Shown piece by piece: positions 1 through 10,396 of a stretch of DNA of 64,000 bases. How positions within the stretch are numbered: position 1 is the stretch's first letter; each line of letters opens with the position of its first letter. The position numbers and the translations under genes were made by a program. Origin of the DNA: Podospora pseudocomata (lineage: Eukaryota; Ascomycota; Sordariomycetes; Sordariales; Podosporaceae); contig NW_026946366.1 in assembly GCF_035222375.1 (NCBI RefSeq), forward strand, positions 1,736,001 through 1,800,000, in the 5' to 3' direction. The notes under the pieces are model-generated. The model was not told the origin of the DNA. It saw only the letters and a program-made list of their open reading frames with translations, and ran no database searches.

Positions 1-362
1 TACTTCACAAACTCCGTCAAGCTATGCCACCTCGTCGCATTCAAATGAACATGATCCTTCTTTGCAATCACCTCCTGATAGAATTTATTCGCGTGAATCT
101 CCTTTTCTCCATGGCTCGTCTTGAGAAGGGAGATGAACTCTTGTTGGAACGCACGGGAGTAATCGTCGGTGACTTGCTTGATGTTTTGCCCTACAGACAG
201 CGCGCGCCGGGTGTGCGATTCGGACTGGCAGTGCATCTTGAAGGCGTTCTCGTCTCTGCAGGCCTTTTCGCAGATTTGGCAGAACCAGCGGAGGCGCGTG
301 AGGCCTTTTTGCTTCATCTTGTTGGAGAGGTATTTGGTTGAGCCGACTTCTGCTTTGCCCAT
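1..362 (-). CDS. kin17: KIN17/Rts2-like DNA/RNA-binding zinc-finger protein, 5' part only
   Basis: The first about 120 codons of a gene that runs off the left edge are readable on the minus strand from the ATG at 362. The protein starts MGKAEVGSTKYLSNKMKQKG and continues into a C2H2-like finger with C28, C31, H44 and H50 (CQIC then HCQSESH), the arrangement found at the N terminus of KIN17 proteins. It is followed by a helical stretch (FQQEFISLLKTSHGEKEIHA) and HVHLNATRWHSLTEF, which match the conserved KIN17 winged-helix region. KIN17 proteins are nuclear and bind curved DNA and RNA; they are linked to DNA replication, the DNA-damage response and splicing. The C-terminal SH3-like domains lie outside the window. 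No intron is needed in the visible part. Family identity is strong; the start is supported by its match to the family N terminus. Confidence 0.9.
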   Translation of the reverse strand, partial: MGKAEVGSTKYLSNKMKQKGLTRLRWFCQICEKACRDENAFKMHCQSESHTRRALSVGQNIKQVTDDYSRAFQQEFISLLKTSHGEKEIHANKFYQEVIAKKDHVHLNATRWHSLTEFVK

Positions 363-1050
363 GGTTGATGAAGGGGGGAAACTCGCTGCGCGCGAGCCGA
401 GCGGAGGTAGGAAGGGTAGGTGGGTGGTTTAAATGACGGGAATGGTCGTCGCGATTATTTGACGAGGGTCCAGGACTCGAGATTTGGTGGGTGATGCGAA
501 AGGCGAGTTTGCGACAGGTTTTGGGAAGCGTGGAAAGTTGAAAGGCGTGAATGCGAGGGGGAAGCAAAGTCGCCCCCACAAGGCTGATTGATTAACTGGC
601 TGGCCTGAAAGGCTCGGCGCCGGAGCTCTTTCACAACCCTAACCCGCTTTTGATCAAGCAAGAGGGCAGAACAGTTACTAAATGATGCTCGCAATATTCA
701 CACATAGACACCCGGTTTATCCAAAACCTTCCATGTATGATTCCTTTTGAACATTTACTGTAATAATCCCTTCGAAGTCCACTCCCTCCCTTCCGCACGC
801 CTACCAGACGCCTCTGTGTCTCTCATCTACAGCCCCCTTCCCAAGGTATCACCTCTTGCTCTATCGCACTAATCATCTCTTAAAGCAAACGCCATGCTTT
901 CTTGCCTCAAATTATCAACCCCCGCTCTATCATCTCTAACCCCAGCACCCCAATCAATCAAGTGCGTGTTCCTGTCTTCACCATTGCCGCCCATGTTAGC
1001 TCCTCTGTCCCTTTCTCGGAAAGAGCAAAACTGCAAGGTTGCTTATCGGT
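363..1050. other. Intergenic: kin17 promoter side and hom3 3' flank
   Basis: No coding region is supported here. The left part is upstream of kin17, the right part is the 3' flank of hom3. A C/T-rich stretch at about 775-960 is the only compositional feature seen. Confidence 0.5.
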
Positions 1051-3050
1051 TTAGTTCCCATACTCAAGGAAAGTAAACAAGCTCGTGTGCAGGATATTCA
1101 TGGCCCTCTCAGCATCCCGCGATTCTATCACGCACGAGATGTTGATCTCGCTGGCACCTATATATAGTTCAATCAGTCAGCATATGATATGTCGCACAAG
1201 TGCCCTTGCACTCTGAAGGCAAAACATACCCTGAGAAATCATCTCGATATTGATCGAATTCTCACCCAACGTCGAAAACATCTTGCCCGCAATACCCCTC
1301 ATGTTCTTCATCTCGGCCCCCACCAGACTCAAAATTGTCATGTTGTGAATCACCGTCACATCGCCGCACTCCCTCAGCTCCTCCACAGCCTGGTTCAGGC
1401 TGTCATACTCGGAGCTGCCGTTATGTACCGCAATGGAAACATGCACCTCGCTCGTGGAGATCAAATCCACCGAGATACGCCTCTGGTTGAGGATGGAAAA
1501 CACCCTCGCCAAAAAGGCGTGGGCAATCGACCTCTTGTTCGAGTGGATGTTGAGGATTGAGATCTTGTCCTTGACCGTCACGGCAGTAGGACGCTTCGGC
1601 TTCTTGCGGGCCGATGGGTCGGATGGTTTCCTCGGCCGTTGGATCTGCTGGTCGGCGGCCAGGGTAGGGTCTGGCTTGACGATGGTGCCTTCGCCGCGGG
1701 GGTTCTTGACGTTCTTGATTCTGATGGGGATTGGGGGCTGGGCCTTGATCACTTGGTCCATGGTCAAGTGGTGGATGACTTCGGAGCCGTAAAAGGTCAA
1801 CTCGGCGGCCTCCGCTGGGGTGATGGAAGGGATGAGTCTGGCGGTGGGGACCTTGGTAGGGTCGGCGGTGAAGATGCCATCAACTTCCTTCCAGATCTGA
1901 AGCTCTTCAGCCCTGAGGCCGACAGCAGCCAGGGAAGCGCAGAGATCCGTGTAGCCACGGCCGATGTCACCATCCAAAAGACTTCCAGGGACGTTACCGA
2001 AGAAGCCAGTGACGACTGGTACACGGTCCTCACACGCAAGCATCTTCTTGGCAATGACGGCGGTGACTTGACGGTAAAAGCCGGCATCGAGCCGCCCTGG
2101 GCTGTCAAGGTGTAGTACGTCAGCCAAGTCAACATACTCGGCATCGACTCCCTATGTCGTGTCAGTATTGTTCATCGTCGCAACCTATCCCTCAACAAAA
2201 CTTACCCTGTCCTTGAGCAGATAAGTCATAAACCTACAGCTCAGCTTCTCACCAAAGCTCACCACCCTGTCCTTCGCCCTCGAGTTGATCTCCAAATTGA
2301 AGCGCTTAGCAGCCAAGAGATACTCATTGAGCAAGTGGCAGTCCTTCTCCGTATACTTCTTCACGGCCGCGCTCAGCTCCGCATCCTTGATAAAAGTCTC
2401 GGCCGCATCCACATGATCATCCAATATGTCCTGAACAATGCGCTTGGCCTCCTCCAGTAGCACATCCTGTGACTCCTCATCACCAGCCAAAGCAACAATA
2501 GCCCTAAGCTTTTTGTACACCTCCAATAACCTATCCGCGCAACAAACAAGCACGTTGTCAGTCCATCAGGTAAACTTTCAGGTAACAGCAACGTGGGGCG
2601 TGCCGATCCGGGGGTTGTGTGTGTGATGTGTGGGGGAGAGGGGTCAAGGAAAAGAACACGGGGAATGCGGGATACCCCCAAAAGGGCATGGGAATTTCCA
2701 ACATCCAGACACATACATGTCTCTCCCCAAACCTGCACATTCTCCCCCGTCCCGCACTCTCACAAGCGGTCTCTCCCGAAAATTGACACCCCCAACCCAT
2801 AACCCCATACCGCATACCCCATAACCGACAGGAAATAAAAACAAAAATCAAAAACTCACCTGCTCGTGGTCCCCGTCACCTTCTTCCCCGTGCTCCTCGC
2901 CGAGCACACCACCACCAGCCGATTATTCTCCACATGCGTCCTGATGATATCCTCCGCAATCCTATCAGGAAACTTGCCCACGCTCGTGCCACCAAACTTT
3001 TGCACCACCCACCCGTTCGTGCTGGTGTTTTTCAGTAGCGCTTGGACCAT
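1051..3050 (-). CDS. hom3: Aspartate kinase (Hom3 type)
   Basis: Aspartate kinase phosphorylates L-aspartate, the first step of the threonine/methionine branch, in the cytosol. Exons by splice reading: 3050-2860, 2530-2206, 2151-1230, 1157-1051, giving 514 residues, close to the fungal norm. The start MVQALLKNTS leads into the kinase motif QKFGGTSVGKFPDRIAED (about residues 17-34), then ARSTGKKVTGTTSR, the substrate/nucleotide loop near GRGYTDLCASLAAVGL and EVDGIFTADPTKVPTARLIP. Two C-terminal ACT domains, the usual threonine-feedback region, start near KISILNIHSNKRSIAHAFLA. The last exon supplies GASEINISCVIESRDAERAM and the end LHTSLFTFLEYGN. The 329-nt first intron (2859-2531) is unusually long for this window. 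Exon joins keep the frame and match family sequence at each boundary. A perfect TGACTCA lies about 80 nt upstream of the ATG. Confidence 0.95.
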
Positions 3051-3129
3051 TTTGTCGTTGTGTTTCTAGTGTACCGGCAGGCAAAAAAAATATTGCTTCT
3101 TCCGCTTTGCTGACCCTTGCTAGTGAGGG

Positions 3130-3136
3130 TGACTCA
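3130..3136. promoter_or_regulatory. Candidate Cpc1/Gcn4 site TGACTCA upstream of hom3
   Basis: A perfect TGACTCA (palindromic with TGAGTCA) lies 80 nt upstream of the hom3 ATG. Gcn4/Cpc1-type bZIP activators bind this heptamer in amino-acid biosynthesis genes. A TATATA at 3221-3226 lies further upstream, so the site may fall inside the 5' leader instead. Its function is inference. Confidence 0.35.
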
Positions 3137-4097
3137 AAAAGACCGTTGGTTTTTGGGGAGGTATTCCTCAAAAATGAAAAGGATAAAGAAAACGTCGAGT
3201 GAGAAACCGATGAAACGGTCTATATATCTCAACTCAACTCAATTCTCTCTCGGCTGTGTCTCAACAAGACCGGGAAGAAGGATACCACCAAAAAGCGCAA
3301 TGGCTCCAATGGCTAGGCTGAGGAAAGATATTTGAATGCTGAAGAGGGTGAGCGATGACTCTTCTCTTGTCCCCTGGTCCTGAGTGAAGTGGGGAGGGGT
3401 GTAATCTTTAAATATCAACAGTTAGCGCATTGGATGCCTTATATATAAAATTCAATAAAAGAAGAGAACCCTTCCCCCCCCCCCGGAGACGCCCGGCTGC
3501 TGCTGTCTGTCGTGAAGAGGTGAGTGAGAGCGTGCAGTTCCTCGTGGGGCTTCGGGTGAGACACATATGCCCACTACCTACTACAGTCACATGCTGCGCG
3601 GCGGGAGGGAATTGGAATTGGTAGGTTCGGGCAAGTGGAAGTATCCAGATGTTTTCGTGCTCGTGCAATGCGGGATATGACCAACCACCTCGTGAAAATG
3701 AAATTGAAGGGGTAGGTGAGGTGCAAGTACCTTTTTTTTGTGTTGTATATACTAACACCCCAAACGTCCAGGCGCAGGTGCCGTAGGTGTAGGTAGGTGG
3801 GCGGGCAAAATCCTCGTCCAGTAGTAGCAATTGGTTTTCAATGCAGTTGTTGAAAAAAATAAAGCCACACTCCCAAAAGAAAGTGGTATAACCTCTCGGT
3901 CCAGACAACCGGAAGGGATGTTTTGCCTTAACAACCTGGGCGAGGGCTCCGCATAAAAAACCGGAGAGAGAGTGAGATATCGGAGATGGAGGGGTGGTGG
4001 TAGTAAAAAAAAAAAGAACTAAGAGGCGGATGACTCCTCCGTTCAACACAAGCAATCAAGCCCCCGGTCCTGGTTCTCCAAACTGTAACAAGGAAGA

Positions 4098-4145
4098 GAG
4101 AGAGAGAGAGAGAGAGAAGAAAAATGCGAGAGAGAGAGAGAGAGG
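4098..4145 (+). repeat. GA dinucleotide/purine tract
   Basis: Two blocks of repeated GA, separated by an A-rich spacer, form an almost pure purine tract about 1 kb upstream of hom3. It is a simple-sequence repeat. Confidence 0.85.
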
Positions 4146-5194
4146 AGACACAAAGGCCGATCCGGTAAAAAAAAACCCCAAGGTAATCGAGCAACAACCC
4201 ACACACCCCCAATCCGACCGAGTCACAACTGACAACAACCCGGGAAGGGGAAGGGAAGGGATATCGGATGCTCGTTACCGCGCCGGTACAGGCGTCTGGG
4301 GACCGCTGCGCTTGTTAGAGACCGCCTACTTCGGAGGCAGGGTTTTCGTGACTTTGCTGTCATTCATCAGAAACTCGCTGCTGGAGTACCTTGGAGTGTG
4401 GGGCCCGCCCGCCTGTGGTGGGGTCCTGTCTGAAGTTTCGCGAACCGCCACGCTGGAGTGCATGTGAGATTTCGACAAGGAGAAATCGAGTTCCTGGCCA
4501 CTTGCAGGCCACTTGTTCGTGGGTCTCGATGGATATGAATCGGGGTTGTTGCTGTTCAAGTCTGCATCTGACGTAGTAATGGCCCTTGAACGTGAACATC
4601 ACGGTCATATTTGGAAGGATACACACACGGACGGGAACATATTCAGAGAGTAGAACAATTTCAAAAAGCTCTTTCAAAATCGCCACAAAATCACGCCTTC
4701 GAGAGGCAACAATGCCTTCCACCCAGGCAATCAACACCGTCTAATATACAATTGTTCTCTCCTCTTCCTCTCAAGCAAAAAAAAACTGATCTTTTGGTCT
4801 AAAAGAGCTAGGTATATCCGTATATGCCCCCTTTTCGCCAAATTTTTGAACACCTTTTCCCTTTTTCTGTGTCTGTTTCCCATGTATCGAGTGGAGATTT
4901 CCGCTCACCCCAAATCCCGAATGATGTATACACATTATTCCATAAATGCAACCACATCTTTCCTGTATATAGACAGACGCCTCTCCCCGTATATGAATAT
5001 GCAAATTCCGCGGTGGTTAGGTCCCGTCTTTCATATGCGACGGGCACACGCGAACAATCGGCTTCTCCGTTCTCTCAAGGAGCTCAGATATCTGGGTCCA
5101 TTTAGGTGATCGCACACCAGTCACCGATCGAGCAACCCGTTAACCTTGAGCATATCGTAAAGAGGATGTCTCCTCCCAGATATCCCTAGTTCAT

Positions 5195-7630
5195 TTACCG
5201 CTTCTTCTCCTCAACCTCCTCAACCTCCTCAGAATGCTCATCATACTCTTCCTCCTCCTGCTCCTCCAAGTCCTCCTCAATCTCCTCAGCCTCGGTAATA
5301 CGAGGACTGGTCGACGTGGGGACATCAGCGCCAGACATCTGCCACTCCATAAGCTTGCTGAAAGCGCTGTTGGGGTTGTTGCTCAGCTCAGTGTAGCTGC
5401 CAATTTCGGCCACGGTGCCTTCGCTGGACAGAACAATGATCTTGTCCGACCGTTTGATGGTGGAGAGTCTGTGGGCAATCGAGATGGTGGTGCTGCGTCC
5501 CTTGAGCAATTCGGCAAGGGCGGAGTTGACGAGAGTCTCGGATTCGGCGTCAAGTGCCGAGGTCGCCTCATCCAGGAGCAAAATATCGGGATCCTTGAGG
5601 AGAGCGCGAGCAATGGCGATGCGTTGCTTCTGCCCACCCGAGAGCTGGGCTCCACGGGCACCAACCTGCGTTTCCAAGCCATCAGGGAAGTCGCTGATGA
5701 AACCGCAGTTGGCCTTTTGAGCAGCCGCGATGATCTCCCATCTCTTAGCTTCGGGCCGTCCATACGAGATATTCTCGGCAATGGTACCCGAAAAGAGCAC
5801 GGGCTCCTGTGCGACCATACCGATGCGTCGCCTAAGCGATTTGACGTTCATTGTCGAAATATCGACGCCATTGATAGTGATAGTGCCTGACGTTGGGTTG
5901 TAGAAGCGAAGCAACATGGAGGCTACAGTCGACTTGCCACCGCCGGAGGGACCAACAATACAGACATTGCTGCCAGAAGGAATCTCGAAATCAAGGCCGT
6001 TGAAGATAGCCACCGCCGGTCTCGTGGGGTAAGCAAAGTGGACGTTGGAGAACTTGATAGGGCCCTGCGCCGACTTGACTTTCGTGCCGACAGTTTGGTG
6101 AATGCTGGGCTTTCGGTCCTGGAGCTCAAAAAGACGACTAGCAGCACCAACACCCTTCATCAATTCCGAGTAGAAGCCGCTGACACCGAACAAACTGGAC
6201 CCTGCAAAGACGGTGTACATCATAAAAGACGTCAAGTCGCCCAATGTCATGGCCCCAGTCCGAACAAGGTTGCCTCCCACAATGAGCATGGCCAGGATAG
6301 TCATGTTGCCCGCCCAACTGGTAGAAGCGAAGAATGTGCCAGAAATGATAGCATCCCGTCTGCCGAGCGCAAAGATCTTCTTGACCTGCTTGCTGTACCG
6401 TCCAATCTCTTGAACCTCGCCGGCAAAAGCCTGGCTCGTCTTGATGTTGCCCAACCTTTCCTCTGCAATCTTCATAAGCGTGCCGACATTCTTTTGAATC
6501 TGTCGACTGAGGTTGCGAATCGAACGGCCGTACAAGACAGCGCCGATACCGATAGGAGGGACCATAACAAGGATAATAGACGTCAGCTTCGGGCTCAGCC
6601 AAGCCATGGCGACAAACCCAGCAGCACCGCTAACCAAAGATCGAAGACCATCCGAGACGTTCTGCGTAATACTCTTGCCGACAATGACCGTATCCGAGTT
6701 GAGCCTCGAGATCAAGTCACCGACCCGATTGGCATCAAAGAACTCGGCATCCTGAACATACGTCCTCCGGTAAAGCTGCGTCCTCAACCTAGCCACAACG
6801 CGCTCGCCAACAATTCTAAGCAGAATAATCCGCCCAAAGTTGGCAGTCGCACCAATGGTAAGCACAGCAGCAAGTCCGCAAAAGAACTGTGTCAGAGTAA
6901 GCCCAAATAGCCTAACCTCGTCGGCATCTTCCTTGGTGGAGAGATCCAGAATACGGCCCACGGAGAAGGGAATCGACATGGTGACACTGGAAGAAATGAG
7001 CAGCAGGACAAAGGCCACGCCTAGCCATCTGAGCTCAGGCCGGGCGATCTTGATCAGACGCCAGACCTCAGCCCAGCCAGGCTTGCCTTCCTGACCTTTC
7101 CCTTCCTTGGACAAGCGCGCCGCCATGTTGATGTGCGCAGCCTTGGCCGCCTTTGCGCTCTTTTGGAATCCATGTGCCTTGAGGTGCTGGTCCACCTCTT
7201 CCTCCTTTTCCTCTTGTTCCTCTTGTGTTGAAGACTGCTGGTCCTTTTTGGCAACAGCCTGCTCTGGGTTTGGTGGTGACGTAGATAACCGGCGAAGAAT
7301 GTTGATCGGCGACGTCCATGTTGGCTGGGCAAGCCTAGGTCGTAGTCCGAGTGATGATTGTGGTGAACATGTTGGTGTTGCTGCCGCGGGGGTCCTCCCC
7401 GCTCCCACGCGGGAGGAGAAGTGGCGGCAGGGTTGGAGCTTTGCGGGAGCTGCGGCCGAGGATGGCCTCAGCGTTTGGAACGCATCCCGGGATAATATCA
7501 GCGACGCTGGTGATGGTGAAGGTGCGAGTAAGGGCGCATTTGCATAGCCTATCCCGCCTGCACATAATGTGCGTTGCGGGAGCAGAGCCGCGCGGCGAAA
7601 AGCAGCCGCTGCGACCGCCCCCGAAACCAT
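5195..7630 (-). CDS. mdl1: Mitochondrial ABC half-transporter (Mdl1/ABCB10 type)
   Basis: Single-exon gene of 811 residues. The N terminus is Arg/Ala/Ser-rich with few acids (MVSGAVAAAAFRRAALLPQR), typical of a mitochondrial presequence. A six-helix ABC exporter domain follows from about residue 200, with the NBD from about 535. Walker A is GPSGGGKSTVASMLLRF, the signature is LSGGQKQRIAIARALL, Walker B is ILLLDEATSALDAESETLV and the switch is SIAHRLSTI. Yeast Mdl1 acts in the inner membrane and exports peptides produced by matrix proteolysis. The C terminus ends in a highly acidic tail (repeated E/EE, with EEYDEHSEEVEEVEEKKR) that is not part of the core fold. One NBD means the working unit is a dimer. 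Atm1 is a less likely alternative because the sequence better fits Mdl1/ABCB10. Confidence 0.93.
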   Translation of the reverse strand: MVSGAVAAAAFRRAALLPQRTLCAGGIGYANAPLLAPSPSPASLILSRDAFQTLRPSSAAAPAKLQPCRHFSSRVGAGRTPAAATPTCSPQSSLGLRPRLAQPTWTSPINILRRLSTSPPNPEQAVAKKDQQSSTQEEQEEKEEEVDQHLKAHGFQKSAKAAKAAHINMAARLSKEGKGQEGKPGWAEVWRLIKIARPELRWLGVAFVLLLISSSVTMSIPFSVGRILDLSTKEDADEVRLFGLTLTQFFCGLAAVLTIGATANFGRIILLRIVGERVVARLRTQLYRRTYVQDAEFFDANRVGDLISRLNSDTVIVGKSITQNVSDGLRSLVSGAAGFVAMAWLSPKLTSIILVMVPPIGIGAVLYGRSIRNLSRQIQKNVGTLMKIAEERLGNIKTSQAFAGEVQEIGRYSKQVKKIFALGRRDAIISGTFFASTSWAGNMTILAMLIVGGNLVRTGAMTLGDLTSFMMYTVFAGSSLFGVSGFYSELMKGVGAASRLFELQDRKPSIHQTVGTKVKSAQGPIKFSNVHFAYPTRPAVAIFNGLDFEIPSGSNVCIVGPSGGGKSTVASMLLRFYNPTSGTITINGVDISTMNVKSLRRRIGMVAQEPVLFSGTIAENISYGRPEAKRWEIIAAAQKANCGFISDFPDGLETQVGARGAQLSGGQKQRIAIARALLKDPDILLLDEATSALDAESETLVNSALAELLKGRSTTISIAHRLSTIKRSDKIIVLSSEGTVAEIGSYTELSNNPNSAFSKLMEWQMSGADVPTSTSPRITEAEEIEEDLEEQEEEEYDEHSEEVEEVEEKKR

Positions 7631-8654
7631 GACGAGTGCTTTCTAAGCTCGAGCTGGCTGTATGAGAGAATTCCAAGTCGTCGTTGGGATGGAAGTGGGC
7701 CTCGCTATCTCGAGAAGATCCAATATTCGGGGGTTGTCATGTCGACCAGGCGCAGGCCGTAGTGTGCGCAGTTGTCGGCCTCAGGGCGCGTCGAATTCCA
7801 TGTGAATCACGGAGCAATGGGGGAGCGGAAGTGAATGGAAGAAAAATCGCGGCTCGGATGGATGAGGTTCGGTCGCAGTCCCGGCTGCCAAATGGGATCC
7901 CTGTCGATAAATTGCTGGGCATCGGGATTCCGTCATCCTAATCGCCGAGGCGGCAAGCGTGGGGTCCACTGTGCGGTTTGAGCCTGAACGGGCCGGATGC
8001 GGTTTTTCTTCGTGGCTTCCCGGTGCCTGCCAGGTGGCAATTGCTCTTGGCATCATTTAGTGTAGACATATGACCAAACTTAATCCCAAGCACTACCTAC
8101 ATAAGAGCCTACGAGCCTAGTCGATGCCAGTGAAGCGTAATGCCTCCGCTTGATCGCTATATAATACAGCAACAAAACTATACACCTTGAAAAGTCCTGA
8201 TTCGGAGAAAAGAGGAACCTCGGAGGAAAGCCTCAACTCAGTCCAAATTCCAAAAACATTTGAACATAAATTGCCGTCATCTCTCAAAGTGATTTTGGGA
8301 GAGAATCAAGGTCAAGGTAGAGTGGTTTTGGTTTTGGTTGTGCTTGCGGGCGGTTTTTCCCGTCTTGCCATGCGCAGTCGCTTAAAAGAGAGAATATTTG
8401 CCCCTGAATAAGAGCAAGTTGCGCATCAAATCTACACCTTTATATGCCACCACATGTTGTACATGCGCAGAAACGGCAAATTTATAATTCACAAGATAAC
8501 AGATACGCAACTCACGTAACAGGAAGTAAACCTTCAAGATACCGTTCAACCGGGTATCATTTTCATCCCTTTTTTATATCCCATCTATCTATCATTATTT
8601 ATATCTTAAACCCCCTTTTCGCCACCCTCTCTTCCATCCCTCTCTTGTCTCCGT
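7631..8654. other. Intergenic between mdl1 and thr1
   Basis: Upstream region of mdl1 (left part) and 3' flank of thr1 (right part, with a T-rich segment at about 8560-8600). A TATATAAT at 8158-8165 is noted without an assignable gene. No coding region is supported. Confidence 0.5.
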
Positions 8655-9065
8655 TTACTTCGTCCTCACCACCGTCGTCCCCTCCGCCGGCTCCAGCACC
8701 TTCCAGCTGCACGTAATCTTGTTCTCCTCAAACTTCTTGATGATCCTGCTGGCAATCTCCTCAAAGTTGCTCGTCGCCAACGCCAGAATCGTCGGCCCGG
8801 CACCAGACAAGCAAACGCCCAACAGCCCCGGCTGCGTAGCAGGCGTCATGCTCTCCACAATCTCCGTCAGCCCCGGAATGAGCGTCTGCCTGTACGGCTG
8901 GTGCAGCTTATCCTGCATAGCAAGATAGATCAGCTCCGGATCAGGCGGGCTCTGGCCCAGCGCAACCGGCAAAAGCGCTATCCTCTGGAGGTTGAATGTC
9001 TGTTTCCCATAAAAATCAGCATCACTTAACCTCCCACTGTCCCTTCCTCACCCATCCCAGAAAAC

Positions 9066-9097
<32 letters not shown>

Positions 9098-9876
9098 ACC
9101 ACATCATTCCTAGGATACTCCGCCGGCAAAACCTGCCTCGCCTTCGCCGTAGGCACCTCAAACTCGGGAATGATGGCCACAGCCTTGATCTCCCCCGCCC
9201 AAGGGAACTTGATATGGTGCCCAATCCCCACCGGCGGCTCAGGAGGTCTATCCCCCGTGTCAACTCCCCCCTGCGGCGCAGGCAACACCTCACTGAGCGG
9301 GATCTCCACCCTCGCCGTGTCCTCGGGCGTCAACGGCTTCAGGTAAGTCCCGACAAACCCGCCAAACAACGAAGCCCCAACATTGTCAGGATGTCTCTCT
9401 GTCCCATATATCAGCAACCGTTTCCCCAGATCATCCCAAAAAGACTCACCAATCATCAAAATAAAATCAAACAACCTGTCCATGGTTAAATGGTGCAACC
9501 CGCCCACCTCCTTCCCCAACATCACCCCCGCCACAACCGCCGTCCCGCTCGACCCAAGCCCCCTCCCCAACGGAATAGGGTTCTTGACATGGACGTGCGT
9601 ATTCTTGGGAAAAGCCCTCTGGTCGTGACACCGGAGCACGTACAGCGCCACCCTCGTGATGAGATTCACCTCCGGGTCGAGGGAAATCTCATCCTCCCCT
9701 TCCCCTTCGTATGTGATCTTGCAGTTGAGAGGGTAATTCTCTGTCGAAGATGCAGGTGGGTCGACAGTGACGTGCAGCTCCAGGAACATTGACAGGGCGA
9801 GGCCGATGACGTCGAAGCCCGGGCCGATATTGGCGGAGGAGCAAGGGGATCTGATGACAAAAGATTGGGAGGCCAT
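8655..9876 (-). CDS. thr1: Homoserine kinase (GHMP family)
   Basis: Homoserine kinase makes O-phosphohomoserine, the step before threonine synthase. Two exons, 9876-9100 and 8999-8655, give 373 residues. The start MASQSFVIRSPCSSANIGPG is the conserved GHMP N terminus. The ATP-binding glycine-rich motif is PIPLGRGLGSSGTAVVAGVM, GTERHPDNVGASLFGGFVG follows, and the C-terminal GHMP motif is LLGVCLSGAGPTILAL. The join is D-V/T-F-N-L-Q-R at phase 0 (GATGTG then ACATTC), where family alignment continues. The single 100-nt intron starts GTAA and goes straight into 28 T on the coding strand. The gene is on the same strand as aspartate kinase, with the mdl1 gene between them. Confidence 0.95.
9068..9095. 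repeat. 28-nt homopolymer A/T run in the thr1 intron
   Basis: An uninterrupted run of 28 A on the plus strand (T on the thr1 coding strand) begins four nucleotides after the intron's 5' end. Length may be affected by sequencing error. Confidence 0.9.
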
Positions 9877-10396
9877 GCTTGCTGGTTGAGGAGAGAAGAA
9901 GTGGTGTTACAAAGGGGTCGTGATGTCGGGAAGAGCCGCTCCCGTCGTGTGTGTGTCACTCTCTCACAGCCAAAACGTGTGAGTGATCTGTGTAACACCT
10001 GGTGAATGAGTCGAAATATTTTTGTTGGAGAACCATCTGCCCGCGCATCCACATCCACCCACCGGGTCAACCCCCGATCACGGAGTGTGGGGTCGCAGCC
10101 CACCCCTCCAGGGCCTGAGCGCCGCCAGCTTGGCTGAAGGTGCCCCGGGCCGCTTGTAACCGCTGCAACCTACGCAGTGCATTCACCTGATACTAAATTA
10201 AATTCACAATGATCAACAGTATCATGCCAAAAACACTGCTTGTATTGCATAATAAACTAATCCTACCAAAACGTTGCAGCAAACAAGGGGCCCGAATGTG
10301 TTCCTTCATCCATCACCCACAGAAGACGATTCAGCCATCCTATCATCTCACCTCTTACGATAAATCTGTCCAGCAGCCAGAATAATAACAACTCAA
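9877..10396. other. Intergenic: thr1 promoter side
   Basis: Upstream of thr1 and 3' flank of the aspartic protease gene. A TGAGTCG (one mismatch from the Gcn4/Cpc1 heptamer) at about 10009 is the only regulatory hint. No gene is seen. Confidence 0.45.

Larger units (their letters stand above)
3051..5194. other. Intergenic 2.1 kb between hom3 and the ABC transporter gene
   Basis: Shared upstream region of hom3 and 3' flank of the mdl1 gene. It holds low-complexity tracts: a C-run near 3474-3484, a GA-repeat at 4098-4145, and several A/T homopolymers. Short open frames here lack family resemblance and good starts. No gene is supported. Confidence 0.5.

Noticed and set aside
4360-4737. A 125-codon minus frame between hom3 and mdl1
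   Set aside because: No good ATG at its start and no recognisable family.
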